Both the position numbers and the translations under genes were made by a program. This document shows, one piece after another, positions 12,480 to 27,400 of a stretch of DNA of 64,000 nt; position 1 is the stretch's first letter; every line of letters begins with the position of its first letter. The stretch is from Rhynchonema sp. JSB1_4 (taxonomy: Eukaryota > Nematoda > Chromadorea > Monhysterida > Xyalidae), in contig JASAMV010005647.1 in NCBI GenBank assembly GCA_030248065.1, forward strand, positions 17,523-81,522, given 5' to 3'. The notes below the pieces were generated by a model. That model was not told where the DNA came from. It saw nothing but the letters and a program-made list of their open reading frames with translations, and did not search any database.

Positions 12480-15400
12480 ATGGCCAAGTTGCGCAATCTG
12501 CGCAAATCTATCCGCTATTCGTTGGCCAAGCGCGGACCATGGCGTTCCCTGAGTGCCAAAGGCGACCTACAAACGTCGCACGAGCAGCAGACGAGCGGAG
12601 ATATGGACGCCAAATCCGACATCTCATTCCATCAACGATGGCCGTCCGGTCTGAGTCTGGTCGAATCGGCCGCCAGCGAATTCGGCGACTCGACCATTCT
12701 GCCGCTGCCCGACCCAGACAGGCAGCACGAAGATCTGGTACTGCTGGCGGACTCGCTCGACGCGCATAACAGTGAACACACTTATGGACTGTTCGTGCAC
12801 GCGTTTCAGGTATGAATGTATGCACATATTGCGATATTATCACTTTTCTTTGTTGCATTTTTTGTAATATGAAAACACTTTGGCGCCGAAAGATAGACCC
12901 ATCCAATCATCAATTGCTTCCACTTGTCTGCGCACGCGCGCCACTCACTTCCACTCAAACGTAGCGTTGCCTCCGCTCAAACATCGCTGCCTCAATGGCA
13001 GATAAAAATCGCACACCATAGTACGCGAGCGCGTTATGAAAGTGGCATGTAACAACACGGCGGTGCACTTTGTCCTGGTCTGACATTCACGTGCTCTGCG
13101 CAGTTCACTTCGTCGAGCTGTTTCAAGTAGAGCACTTGGTCGCGCGCTGGATGGATACAAAAACCTACATATATATTATTTTTGTAGCGACCAGCTGGTG
13201 GTGATGGTGCACAAAAAACAAACATTCGCCTCAAACCGCTGGTGGTGGCCAGATGAACGCGCGCGCCCTTAGCACACAGTCTGCTCGCGTACCACCTGGC
13301 TGTGTGTGGTATTGAAAATATAGATGGTTTTGCGTATCTGAACACCAACGGGTGTCTATAGGTATACCTGGCTGATCGCTGCACCAAACAGGCTCACGCA
13401 AAACAGTTTAGGTTCCGTAGTTTTCTGCAAGTTTGACACCGGCTGCTAGAATCTTGCTTAACCAGCTTGCGCACTTAGATAAAATCTAAGATCCGCTGTC
13501 CAAGCAGTGAAATTCAGGTGCGCGTACATCCACTAAAATGTCAACGCCATTCAGCGCGAAAAAAGCTGTCCCTTTGTCCTATGTTTTTCTAAGCGGCGCA
13601 GTACATGATTGTATATACAGGTACTTTGCGTAGATGACCGTTTGTAAACCGTTTCCGGTTACTGCAATTTTGTCAAATCAGTCGTCCCTGATTCCTCAAA
13701 TGAGGACTCAATGCCAAACGTGTCTGTGCTTGAGTATTATCTTAACATAGCAGGCACTGGGCAATCAGAATGCCACCAGTTCTGTCCAGCCGGATCGGAC
13801 CTAAATTGATCGAGATCTAGCCATTGAATAGGCGGGATCAAGAAAAGCAAAGCTATAGCTTCAAACCAGCTGCAATTTCATTGTATAAGTCAAAGGAACC
13901 TCACCCCGCGGACCATGCTGTAAAAGCACATTCAGCCAGCTGACATAGTACACGCGTGAGAAAAAGCTCACCAATGACCAATGTTTAGCTTTTCGTCTAT
14001 AAACGTTGTCTCTCTAAACGTTTCACTGTCAAGATCATACAGAAGTACGGCTTCCGTGATTTTAATGTAAATACAGTATGCAGCTGGTCATAGTCATCCA
14101 GCCGACGGGATGCATTCAATCTTGTTCCGTTCCTCCTGTTCGGTTCCAATTGAGCTAAGGTTGATGGTCCCACATCCTTCCTGTACATAACAAACCATGG
14201 GCTGAGTTGATATTTCATGTTCATCAGACCCATTCAGTGTGCTTTGTCCCAATAATTGGCTGGATTTTCTCACGATATGTTTGCTGTAAGTGTCTAAGTC
14301 CATTACTTCTCAACTTGTTAGATCACAGTTACACAGTATTTCAGTTTAAACACATTTACCGAAACCTAATGCACATGTACGGAATGAAAGTGACACATCT
14401 CAAGTCTTACTAACTTCTTGCGGCGTTTCGGGGTTGCGCAATGGTAGTTTTTTGGGTATAAAATTATTTCATGTACAGTTCATTTATAAATCAATCTAAC
14501 CACGCGATATCACGCACATTGCATAAGCATAACTTGTGTATAATAATAGAGTCGCTGTGGTACATGTATAGGCTGCAGTTGGTCCACACATGCGCGTAAC
14601 AATAACCTACAAAACACGAAATTGTTTATTATTCATAACCCTGCCACAAACTGTACGATTTGTGCAATCATCGTTAAGGCCGCATTCACAATGCAGCGCG
14701 AGCGAGCGCGTAACGCGTAGCGGCTAAGCGGCACGCTCTCACGCCACCAAGAAAAAAAAACCGCGCGCGCGCTATACACCACCCCACCCAACAAAACTTT
14801 CAACCCCTAAAACCAACCCATAAAAGACCAAAAACCCACAAACTCCCCCCAAACATCTCATCAACACAAACACCACAAACAACACATAAGCAGATGAAAA
14901 CGTTCTGCGCAACGTTTGCTTGCAGCTAATATAACAGCAGCGAAACTGTTTGCCTAAATCGATTGATAGCGTAAAAAGATATGCTTCTAAGCATCAAAAT
15001 GGAACAAAAATATTTTCAGTGAACGCAGCAGGCTTTATTTCCTATGTTTTCACCTTTTTCGTGGTCTGATAATGTTTTCAAATTAAATTATAAGCTTTAG
15101 AACACGCGCATCCAGTGCTAACGCGCAAAAAAATTAGAACAGTCTATGTGAAAGCGCGTTAGCGTGCCGCTACGCGCAACGCGCTAATCGCTTTGCATTG
15201 TGAATGCAAAGCGCTTGCGCTTGCGCGTTAGCGTGCGAGAAAACTTGCTCGCACGCTAACGCGCTAACGCGCTAATCAGCTTTTTCCATTGTGAATGCCA
15301 AAGCGTGCGCATCTCGCACGCTAACGCGCTAACACGCTAACGCGCTTGCATTGTGAATGCGGCCTAAATTAAAAAAAAAAACACGTAAAATACGATTGTG

Positions 15401-18400
15401 ATTTGGTGCAGCTAAATCGATCATAGGCGAGCGTAAACTCTCAATCTTTTATCGCTGATCTGCATAAACGGATCAAAAGTTTGAATTAAAAATGCATTGA
15501 ATGTATTATTTTTCAATATCACATGACACTGCCATATTGGTGACGAAAACATAGGAAATTAAAAAGATGAAGAAAAGTTTGAGATTATGGAGGAGGGTCG
15601 GACACGTAATAAAACACAAAACAAAACGGCCACTCAATATTTGCTGTTACCAACTGCAGTAGTGCTGCTAATCGGATTTAGCGCTTGACCGGCGTAAAAA
15701 GCACAGCCTCAGCTGACCACCTCCACCACTAAACAATGCGTCCTGCCCTGGCTAAACACAAGCGTTGTTACATAGTAAGTTATGGTCGAAGAACGAAAAT
15801 GACAACTAACACTGTGCTGGTATACATACATTTGCAGAAACAACAACATTATTTTCAATTCAGACATCAAATATCAATATCGGATCAGTCAGTCAATCAA
15901 TCAATATATGCCACCCTCATTAGTGACCAACAGTATGTATTCGAGTGTGTCCATGTCACAACTGGTGCTCAACACACTCACACTGCGACGCACTGTCAGG
16001 AATAAGGGATTCAACGTTCGTTTATTGGTCACAACACCCCGACCGCCGCGCGGCAGTTTAACTTTTCTGAAAAGTGCTGCAAATATGTGGAGTTCATAGC
16101 CAGCAATGACTTAGGCCTGGTGTTAGGTTTGGTGTGAGCCAAAACCTAAGCCCAAAAACAAAGCCTTAATGTGGGCCTATAACTCCAGCCAACATCAGAC
16201 CACCTCAAGCTTGACCATACCACAAGTTCCCAATTTATCGTCATTTCATCATGGTTGCAGGGCGAAGCCGGTTTCGAAGAGTTGCGAAAGAACACCAAAC
16301 GCACAAACGATATATTCAAAGAGGTCACGTCGGTGTTGCAGGACAGGTGAGAATGGTAGAGACGCGCTTGCTGATGTTTCAAACTGAATTGAGGTGGTTT
16401 CACGCAGAGCCGAACTCGAGCTGACGTACGCCAAGGGTCTGCACAAGTTGGCGGCGCGTCTGGAGAAAGTCACCAATCAGCCGAACGAAACGTGAGAACC
16501 TGGGATTTTTTTTTGAAATTTTGGAATGTTGTTAAATCGCTTCAGTGATTTGCAGAGTGATAGACACCTCATGGCGTCATGTCGGCGATTCGTTCACCAA
16601 GTTCGCCAACCAACATCAGTGAGTTCTACCCTACTGTTCATATCCGAACGACAAATGCATGTGCCCAGCCCTTTGCGCCAAGAAAGACAAATTCTCATTC
16701 CACCCCCGCAAGATTAACGCGGGTTGGGGAAAATTGAGGTGAGAATTTGTCGGTTTTGGCCCAGGTCTACATGCACATAACAGCCAAACTTACCTATCGT
16801 TTGGTCATGTGAACCAATAATTAGCATCACGCATGACGTTATGCGATTCGTGATTTTCCTCTTCGCTTTTGAAACGTTGACCTGGCTCTTTTACTCAATT
16901 TTTTTTAATTATTTTGCAGCGTGATCGGCGTTGCACTGCGTGACGAACTTGCTACGCCGCTGAAAGCTGTCTGCGATCAACAGAACAAACTGCGCAAAAC
17001 GGTCGGTTGCGCGGCAACGGCGCCAATTTTTGCCAAAAATGCATTTTTTTGAAGAATTAGAAAAAAAATATGCGTCACAGATCGAAGGCACGGTCGACAA
17101 AACAATGAAAAAGCTGACGGGCAGGCGCAGCGAGGCGTTGCGTCACAAACAGAAATGTCATTCGAAGGCAAAAGAGCTGGAGATCGTTGAGAAGGCGCTG
17201 GAGGACGAAAAGAACAGGGGCGTGAAACAGCTCAGTGACAAACAGATTGCCAAGGTTGAGATATAAACACCTTTTCATCTTTGCGCGCTTTGGCGCATAC
17301 ATACATAGGTTTCCGTACAAGTCGAGTTCCAAACGTGTACGTAGTCGTTGTACAAGAAAGAAAAATGCCCCAAGGGGCATAAAAGAAATATGGTTCCCTG
17401 GCTGACTGGCATAAAAGAACGATACTAGCTTGCACCACTTTGCTGATGTTTCATTAGGCACTGGAATAAACGTAAGTGTGTTCTGAGCTGTTTGATACCG
17501 AAACAGTAGACATTGAACCATATTCCCGGCGCGTGCTGTCTTGCCACCAGAGACACAGGGCACGGAGATATTGAAAGATTGCAATATTCTCTTTATTTCT
17601 CTCCTTGTTGAACCATCGTGCGCAGCCGAAGACTGCACAGTTACCGTCGTGAGGTTGAAAAGAAGAAACAGTTGCCTAAATATGTGGGTTTGCACGAAAG
17701 TTTCGATATCGGCTGGGTGTTGGTTCAAAAGAGTTCGCGCCGGGAATATGGTTCAATGTCTACTGTTTCGGTATCAAACAGCTCAGAACACACTTACGTT
17801 TATTCCAGTGCCTAATGAAACATCAGCAAAGTGGTGCAAGCTAGTATCGTTCTTTTATGCCAGTCAGCCAGGGAACCATATTTCTTTTATGCCCCTTGGG
17901 GCATTTTTCTTTCTTGTGTCGTTCTTTTATATCGCGCAAGCGCCAAACAGAGAACCCGTGATAAATCAGCCACAGAAAGTTTTCAGTTCCGGCAAGCAAT
18001 GGTTCTAACTAAGAAAATGTCGACCATCAGTCTTTTCTCAAGTAATCAACGCACATGAGCGCAATGAGGTGTGGGGGTTAGTTTAAGGATGCTGTACTTT
18101 TTGGCAGGATATATGAGTCGGTGGTTATCGTGTCATAAGGCCAATTTTGTGTTTCGATTTCACTATGGGGTTCTAACAATGGAGACACGCTTGTGTCTGC
18201 GTCTTCACCCACCACTGAAACAAAACCAACGCAGTGCCCCACGCGCATGTCCATGCTTTTGAGGAACATGGTAACTTGTCAAGTTATTTATTTTTTTTAA
18301 TTTACCGCCAGGTATGTATTTGACACCCTAGGTACCATCATTTATAGCGCACTGATTGCGCATCGTCTCAGAGAATGGCACTTGTTGGTTTAGTACCAAG

Positions 18401-21400
18401 CAAAGCTGTGCAATGAACTTCCATGCAACCTGTCCCTTCAGCTTCAGCAACGAAATAAGTGTCAAACATCAGTCTCCAGATTGCTTTGGTGTTGGCCGCT
18501 GCATCTGATCTTGGATTCAATGTTACGTAAAAACTACTATTTAACTTTCCCACGAAAGTCAAATTATACATGCGGAAAAAGCTTCGAATGTTAGAGAGCA
18601 ACAGCAATTTTAATTAACAAGTTGATATCTTGTGGGTATTTTATCATGAATGATATCACAGCGCATAAACTGCGAACCGCACCTGTGCTTAATAATTAAT
18701 CTCAAATAAAAACACGAAAAAAACTGAAAAATGTTACCCAGAATTCATTAAAAGTTAGTAAGATAAAACAAAGTTAGCTGCGCGCGTGAATGTTTGAACC
18801 CGCGGCCTTTCATCTTCAGTGCTGCGCGTTATACCGCTCGGACATCGCTTCGCCAATCTCCTTCACAAGCTTTACTACATATGTAACTACGCGTGCATTG
18901 CTGCATTGCCTGTTGTGCTGGCTGCCTGTGTGTGTGTGTGCTGGCTGCCTGCCTGTGTGTGTGTGCTGGCTGGCTGGCTGTGTGTTGTGGGTAATACATT
19001 GTGCGCTTTATCAATCAGGCAACTGCGTAGCGTGCACTAATGCATTGTTGTGTGTGTCTGAGCGTCCATTATGGCTCTTTTTGAGCTGAAAAACATTTAA
19101 CCAATTGGAATTAATATATGTTTGACGTAACAACGATTAAAAACACATATAACCGCTGATTTTGGCTTTAGAACCATACTTTCTGTACAAAAAGTCATGG
19201 TCTGGAACCGTTCATACTAAAAGTTACGAACTCGGCGATAGCACCACCGTGTTTCTCGAGTGCGAAAACCACATAAACAACTTTAATAGTTCTGGTAACC
19301 CAACTTTTCGGCGAAATTTTACTTCGGGAAGCACACTTTACATACAAAAAGTCGTGGTCATGGTCTGGAACCGGTCTCAGTCGTGGAGTTACGAAGACAG
19401 CGATAGCACCATCGTGTTTCTCGTGTGCGAAAACCCTATATGCGATATTAACATTTCTGGTGTTCAGTAACGTCTGGGCCCTGACTAGTTTTTTGTGGAA
19501 AAAAAAAAGGGAAAGAACGTTTTTACAAAAATTTCAACTGTATCTTGCCCGCGATCGCGCGAGTGGGCACGCAGCGGAATGAAATTTTGTGTGGACCTAG
19601 AAGTCCACGCCGTACAAGTTGTGTGCAAGTTTGGGCTTCTCAAGTTAAGTCTTGTGAAAATGGCGTGAGTTTAAATTTTTCAACTCACGCAATATAAGGA
19701 ATCAACCATATGTCGCTTAGCATTACCATGCTAGCTCCGATTCAAAATTGGGTGTTCGCTTTGTCTTTCACTATACGCTTAGTTATTCTAAACTCCTTCT
19801 CTAAACCGTCTGTATCATTCGCGCAGTTGCAATCGAAACGCGTCAAACTGGGCGAGTCGTTGATCAAAAGTGAACGTCGGTATCACGAAGCGTCGCTCGA
19901 AGCCGAACGACATCGCAACGAACTCGAAGTACATAATATTTGACTGACATTTCGCTTTCACTTTCGTCCTTTTTGAAAACAATTGCCCATTTTCATCACC
20001 AGGTCACCTATCTTTACGCCGCCAACAAACTGGAGAAGGTCGAGGAGCAACGTTTGATCCACATGCAATCAGGCTTGAGCACCTATCAACGCCGAATACT
20101 GTCCTTGGTGACCACGGTCGCACCCGATTTGGTTGGTGTCGCATTCGTGCTCATTCGTCGCATTTATGTGATTAAAAATCGTCACAAGTTTAAATAAAAT
20201 AAAAATATAAAGTAACCAACATGTTCAGACGATGATAGTTGGTCAGCTGGAGAAGGCGGTGTTGGCACCGATCCAGGAGGACCTGCGCACAATCGTGCTG
20301 ACGACAAGACCGAAACATCTCAGTTTCCGCAATCTGGTGCTGTGCGACTTTTATGTGAGTGCAACCTTTGTAATGTATAGTTTGTTGACTCAAAATTCAA
20401 TCACCATCAATTTTGCTTCAGATTGTTTACGTCTTTTTCTGTCATTTCCTCAAGTAATGCAGCATGCAGAAAAGAAATATAAGCACCCGCGTTTGTTTGG
20501 CAGTGAAAGAACGGTCGCACGTTACCTCTGCATACCCAGCTATTATGTACATATGTACCTAAGCATCTCAGGGATGCAAGAATAAAAAGAGCGCATAGCA
20601 AAATGCACCAAATAGAAATCGCGGAAATGAGATCACAGTCAGTGCTCACAGTGCATAATTTCTCTGATCACACCAATGCCAGCGTTTCCACCACAGTCCG
20701 TGTCCTGAGCACCAACTCATCGGCGAATCTATCCAACGATTCATCCCTGACCGTGTCCGACATCAACATCGGACATTCGTCGCGACTTTCGATCGGGCAT
20801 TTGGCCTTGTAGTGCAGCTTCAGCGCCAATCGCTTGTCGACGAATTTCGTATTCTTAACTGATCGTCTCACTCGATGCAGCGGGAAGTGATTGAACACGG
20901 TGAGCACATTCGGTGTGTACACGAATGACTTGCCGTAGGCGCCCGGTGCCGACAGCTGACGCGATCGTATGTCGTGCCGTAACATGTGCATGTAGGCGGG
21001 CAGCGAATCGTTGAAGTCGCTCGTGAGCGCGTCGAATTTGAACGCATTCACAATGCTGAACGACGAAACATCGGTGCGATTGGCGCGAACATGACGCAGC
21101 AGCTGACGCCAATCACCGTGCACCAACGGGACGACTAGTTCATCGGTGTCGACGATCAAAACGTAGTCGTGCGTGTTCACGTGCCGAAATAGACAGTCGT
21201 TGTAGGGAATCAGCTCGTTGCGACGTTTCTGCTGTCGATTGCGCCAGATGTAGCTGGAGCGCGCCGATGGGATGTTCGGTGCGTGACCAGCCAGTGTGAT
21301 CGGGATCTGACGGTTTGGATGTAAGTATTACTCTCAGTTATTCAACAGTCTTTGTACACTTCAAGTTGTCTAAGTGTGGCTGACAAAACAGCGGGGGTAA

Positions 21401-24400
21401 AAGCAGCGGCCACTCAAAGAGATGTACATACATATACAGTATAATTGGTGAATGCAGTATACTTGAACATAATCTGAATGAACCCAGGCCTAATCCCAAG
21501 TCAGCCTTGGGACCAAGCCTGATCTGCAAGATTCCAGGTCTATGCAACTAAAAAGACAGCGGCCGCTGTTTTTCCGCTGGTGATTTGTTCCATCGCTATT
21601 TTGTCCGTATCCCAGAATCTACATTGTATGTACTGTATACATTTGTTCCACCGCTATTTTGTCCGTATCCCAGAATCTATACCGGAGTTTTCCACTTAAA
21701 GCCCCGGGGGCTCTATGCGGAAATTGGTGGAAAATGGACCCTCCGACCAGAAAGAAAAAATCCAATTAGAGCCCCCGGGGGCTTTAAGTGAAAACGTTTC
21801 CACTTACAGCCCTCGGAGGCTTTAAGCGGAAAACTGGGTGTTTTCATCGTTGTCAGTAGGGACACTTTATGCCAGCATTTTGACATTCTGATACCATATT
21901 TCAACCTGATTGTGAGGATCTTCATCTAAACGTGGCACAACGTTGGTAAAACAACAGAAAAGTGCGGTATTTTGGTCATTCTTACACTAGTTTGAACTAT
22001 TTTGGCAAGTTTACTGTTCGATGTAAAGTCAATGGTCCGTAAAAAATAGATCCAATTAGAGCCCCCGGGGGCTTTAAGTGGAACATTTTCCACTTAGAGC
22101 CCCCGAGGGCTCTATTCGGGGGAGGCTTTAAGTGGAAAACTCCGGTACGTACATGCTCATGGTCGTGCTCGACTTCAACTGTTCTTTGTGTATCAGTAGG
22201 AAAGGGAAATCAGCTCACATGTTCTAGCGTTCCCATTTTGCGATAATGGTCGAGCACCTTGGCGGTTGTCGGGTGCAGCGCGTAGGTATACATGACAATC
22301 TTGTCGGCGCCCATCAACAATTGAGCCTCGATCCATTCAACAAGTCGTTGTGAAACATCATCCATAAAGTCCATGCCCTTGACGCACACCACCACGCCGT
22401 CTTTGTCAGTGGTCGGTGACGCGTTGGTTGATGTTTCACTGATTCGTACAGCATTCGATGTTTGTTCACACGCACTAGTGACTGCGACCGACACGTATTT
22501 TGGCATCAGTCCAGCGTTGGCAGGTGGTATCGGACAACTTAACAGCACGGGCACGTAGAATCGATTGCGTGGATCCCAGGGTCGTTGCCAGATTTCACGT
22601 GCGTACGCCGTCACTTTGAGTGCTGGTGCACTGGCGTTGACGGTGGCCCACAGCTGACAGTAGACGCGTTGCTTCAGCTCACGTCGCACCATTGTTAGAA
22701 TCTGTGGACACAAACAGGCACTAATGAGACGTGGTTGTTGATTTTGGATACAAGATACAGTTTCAATATTTTCACCATATTACCTGGACAACGGCAACCG
22801 CATCTGGGTACAGGTCATTCTCTCTGTTGTCGTAGTGCGCGCTGTACACGTACATCTCGAGTGCATTGTCAATGTCGTCAACCAGCTGCCAGTCGGGCGT
22901 CGTTCGCGTGACGACCGTGGGAAACGCCGGTTGGCCGAACCAACATCTGTGCGTCACCATCGGTTCCGGTCCGGGAATCATGTTTTTCGGCGGGATTTTT
23001 CCGGATCGATGTTTGTCCATAAAGTCGAGCACCTCGATCGCATAATCGGTGTCGGTGTCGAACGCGTGATCGGAGTCGATCGACGAATCAATCGAAATCG
23101 ACGTTCGACCATCGATTTGATCGGTAAGTTGCTGAGCGTTGAGCACGAACGTGTACATCCACCAGCCGAGCAACACCGACAGCAGCACAGCGTTGAACCA
23201 GTACAGACACACGTCATTGCCGAACAGTCGACGGAGGGGACGACGTTTCATGATGATGCCCTCACTTCCGTTTTGTGACTGAATTCTGGCATTCTGAAAC
23301 AGTTCTGAAAATGCAAATTCCACTGTGTATTTTATTAACCAGATCTCCGATCCTGGTCAAACCATAATGTCAAAAAGCCATAATTGCTGACTGAAATGAA
23401 AACGACAGAGATAACTAACGAGACTGACTGACTTGAATGCAAAATGTGCGTGTGGCAGCGCGCTGTGCGACATGTACAATAAGTCAACGCATTCACTCTG
23501 TGTGTGTACTCCAAACACCTTTGCGTGCATGACAAGAATCCACAGCACGAATCAGATGCACAATGCACGCACGCGCTCATGCAGTGGCCTTCATGTGCAT
23601 GCAGCATGGGAAATGAGCACACCCTCTGTATACACGGTACCTATGTATGTATCTAGTACCTAACCAGGTATACGTCACTCCTGCCTGTGTGCAGTCGCAT
23701 CGAACTATTAAACCAAGATACATACAAAATGAAGCCAAAAAAAGTGAAAAAAGTTGCGTTTTTTTACGAATTTGTACAGCTATGCACCTATGACTAGTGT
23801 AATGACTGTGATGACCCAGTCAGAATCAGCTCAGTCAAAATGGGAGGTCGAAATGAACTCACAGACACCGACTGATTTCGTATTTTAACAACGTGCTTTT
23901 CGCGTGGTATGTTGCGCACCTGACCTCAACCGCCCAAGCTCATACCACACCAGGACTGGGCCAAAGACTCAAGACACGCTCAGTCACAGTTGTATTACCA
24001 GAACAAGTAACGTTAATGACAGGAGCGCCGGGGTGTACCATACCATACAACCACCCGTCGCTTGGTACACGCACTTGGATCGGAGTTTTCTTGAGGCTGT
24101 TTTGAATTAATGATATTTTGGGATTTCTTGGATTCCGTAACTTTCGACGAGCGTCAATAAATGACTGGTATTTTTGGTGACATCACTATTACTCAAAATA
24201 GTTTTTCGTTGCAAACGTCATTTGACCAAAGCACGTCTGATCTGGATGTGAATACATGCATACAGGTATTGAAAATTCAAGTATTCAACATTATTATATA
24301 GTGTTGCCATTCTCAGGGGCACACATAACACAAGAGCCTAACCAGTAAGCGCTCAAAATGGAATTTGACAAGAACACAAGACCCAGCTTGTGTCCTTTAC

Positions 24401-27400
24401 TCGCGAAAATTCTGGCACTTCAACCTGCTGTAAGCACGTCGTATTGGTTTAGAATTGTGTGAGTCGGCATATGTTAATGGAAGACAAATATACAAGCAGT
24501 ACGACAATAGCGGCATTATCCAGCAGATGCTACACTTTCGTGAAAAGGGGCCGCAATGCAGCAATTCAAGCGATGCTGCATTCCGATGAAATCACAATCC
24601 ACCCTATTCTTCCCTATACACAGGCCGAGGATTTCTGCCACTTGATGAATCCCGACCGACGTCGTCTCGCACTGGAACGCGTGCTGAAGATGTTTCAAAA
24701 AGAGGTGCAAAAGGAGAGGCGCGGCAAAGAAGGTTGGTGATCTCAATAAAGTTTCAGAAATCTAGAGGAAAGATCAAAATGAATTGCCTTCGCCGTTTTT
24801 AAACAACCTATTAAAATTTACAAAATTCTACCTTTGGACAGGTCTAGAATATCTGTCGTCGGTGTATGAGCGTGCCGAACCGGGCCTGTCAACAGCCGAG
24901 ACCAAGGCGTCCGTACGAAAGAAGCTGCACGACGTTAGTGGCTAGTTGCGAAAGTCAAAATGTCGTCACGAGAGCACCACTTAACGTACATATACATACA
25001 GTCTACCCTTTTTATAGTGACACACGGTGTACCCTTTCACAGTGACACTCTTTACAGTGTAACCCGTTGTATAGTGGATATTTCACAACGCTATTTTGGT
25101 CCCCGATTTACCTTTGAAAATCTCGTATGCAATTACCCCTCTACATACCGTAGTGGACATTCTTAAGGGCTAGTCCCGATTATGTCACTATAAAGAGGCT
25201 GACTGTACTTACGTACATACAGGAACATATTAGGCACCCATTTATTGACGAACCCCCGCGACATCACTTATGCGTATACATACCTACATATGTACACAGG
25301 CGCTTTGGGCTGGGCAGGGTCGAAAACATCACAATTTCATGAGCTCGCATAACCCCTCACATTAGCACATTGGTCTCGTACCGTTTCGTTGCTGACATTG
25401 CGTGGTACTATTGTTGCACCGGGATCCCACTGTATGCCTTCAGAGTCAATGCTTATGTGACTCAGTTTTTTACTTATATTTAACTTTCCCAGCGCGACCA
25501 CCTTTCAGTGTGACATTCCTGCCCCCTGCGCTATTTGAAAACTCCATAAAATCCGCAAGATGCAATAGGTATAGGTAGGTACACACTACTTATGTCTACA
25601 TACATGCATCTCTATAGTTGGAGCGAGAGACACAGTGCTTCCGTTGCGGGTGAACTTGTGCGCTTTGGAATTATTCGTAGCTGAGGGTGTACGAATCTCA
25701 AAAATCGTAGAAAGATGTCAACAAAAACCAAAAGGCCAGTGTCGAAAGTGAGCAAAGCACTTGCCCATCCCAAACACTTCTTGCACAAAGTCGCAGGTGC
25801 AGTGGGAATTGGTTTTGAACACGTGGACATCCCAAAACCAGAGAGAGAGAGAGAGAGACGTTCCATTGCCCGAGAATACTGCACTTGATGACGGAAATGT
25901 GTTCGACTCGCTTACGCTCGTACCTAATGCGAACACCGAAGGAAATCCTGCTGGAAGTTGCACCCAAAAACAGGCGCGCAGTGCGAAGCATCATTCAAAG
26001 CTCATATGCGATGTCTTGCTTGTTTCATCATGTAATACAATGCGCTCCACGAAAGTAGAGCTACAAGAGTTGCCAATGGCAAGAATAGCGCGTAAAGATT
26101 AGCGCAACGCCGATGCTTAGCGCTAAAGACGGGATTAGTCAACAAATTCATGTGTGGGCAATTTGTGTCTGTTTTAAAGATCGATTTATACTTGACTTCC
26201 GGGAAGTAGAGGTCAAAATCCGGAGAAGTCACTGCCACGCAGAAGTGCCCGGCAGGGCAGTGATCGTTTGTAGTGATTGCCTGCTCCGCTCTGTCTATTG
26301 ACTGCTGCCTGCCGTCTACTCTTCTTGCTCTGGGGCTCACCGAATGGGCATAGTCACAAATTTCCGACTGCTACTGCCAGGCAGTCAGAGTATAAACCGA
26401 CTTGTACGATCGGGCTTCTTAATGCATGTAGCGTTTGCTATGGACAGCTTTGTTGCTACGGTCTAATCCACCGGTTCAACTATGATCTAACGTTTACTTC
26501 ATCTTTGCGCCTGCGCGCCAAAACAATTTTGTTCAAAAAACACGAGAAATACAAAACTAACCCACATACTGTACGTGCATATGATGTGATGTCAATATGA
26601 TATACTTACACTGTACACATGTGTGTAGCATTGATGTTCAAAAACAAAACTCATAAAGGGGCTGCAAGTAAGCAGGAATAAAAGAACTGGCACCAGTTTG
26701 AATTTTTAATTGACTGCACAGAGTGAAACAAGAGCAAATCATGAAACAAACCGATCCAATAGAGATCTTTCAGGCGCGCACGACACTCAACTATTTGGAC
26801 TATCACATCTACAAACTGCAGCTGGCGTTGTGCGTGCTCGACAAACGGCCCGATCGGCCCACACATCAGCTGGCAAAGTACGAGGAGAAAGTAAAGGACA
26901 AAGCGGTGAGTGTTCAACAACGCGCCTGATTTGCGGCTTATCTTGACAACATTTATTGTAAACCTGGGCCGTTTCACACATTTGTCGTACCAGACTGCTA
27001 ATTCTAATGTGGTCTACGCATGTGAGCATATTTCAGAGTGTCTGTTGTAGGTAGTCAACACAAAACGTCGCGCCATCCACGGGTGCTGTTACCCTGCCTG
27101 CAATTCTTCGTGTTCACTTCATTTAGGACTGCCATTCGTCGCGCTATTAGTACAATGTACATACCTATTGTATAGGTTAGACGCTGGTCACGTGCATTGT
27201 TGTCATCGTTGCCCAGCTGCGTTGGCACGAAACATGCGCAGATGCGTAGACTACAGTAGAATTAGCCGGTACATGTGGACTTTGAGTGATTATATGCATT
27301 ATTCATCCGGTCAACACATAAGCGGGCGATATAAAGACGAAAAACAAACAAACAATTTTTCACACGTGAGTGATACAGATAATGCGTAACGCACAACACG

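Noticed and set aside
15736..16005. Possible exon upstream of the F-BAR exons
   Set aside because: The join of exon 12480-12809 to 16261 is already in phase and gives the expected F-BAR start; this ORF is not needed and lacks good splice sites.
18790..19089. 99-codon ORF with Cys/Val-rich repeats (also at 38142-38447)
   Set aside because: It is the translation of a tRNA-like module plus a TG/CTGGCTG simple repeat inside the 2.4-kb element; no protein is supported.
25714..26102. Two overlapping hydrophilic ORFs meeting at a (GA)n run, possibly a frameshifted gene
   Set aside because: They lie inside a NOSTRIN intron with no splice signals, no domain and no homologous neighbour; not enough to call a gene or pseudogene.
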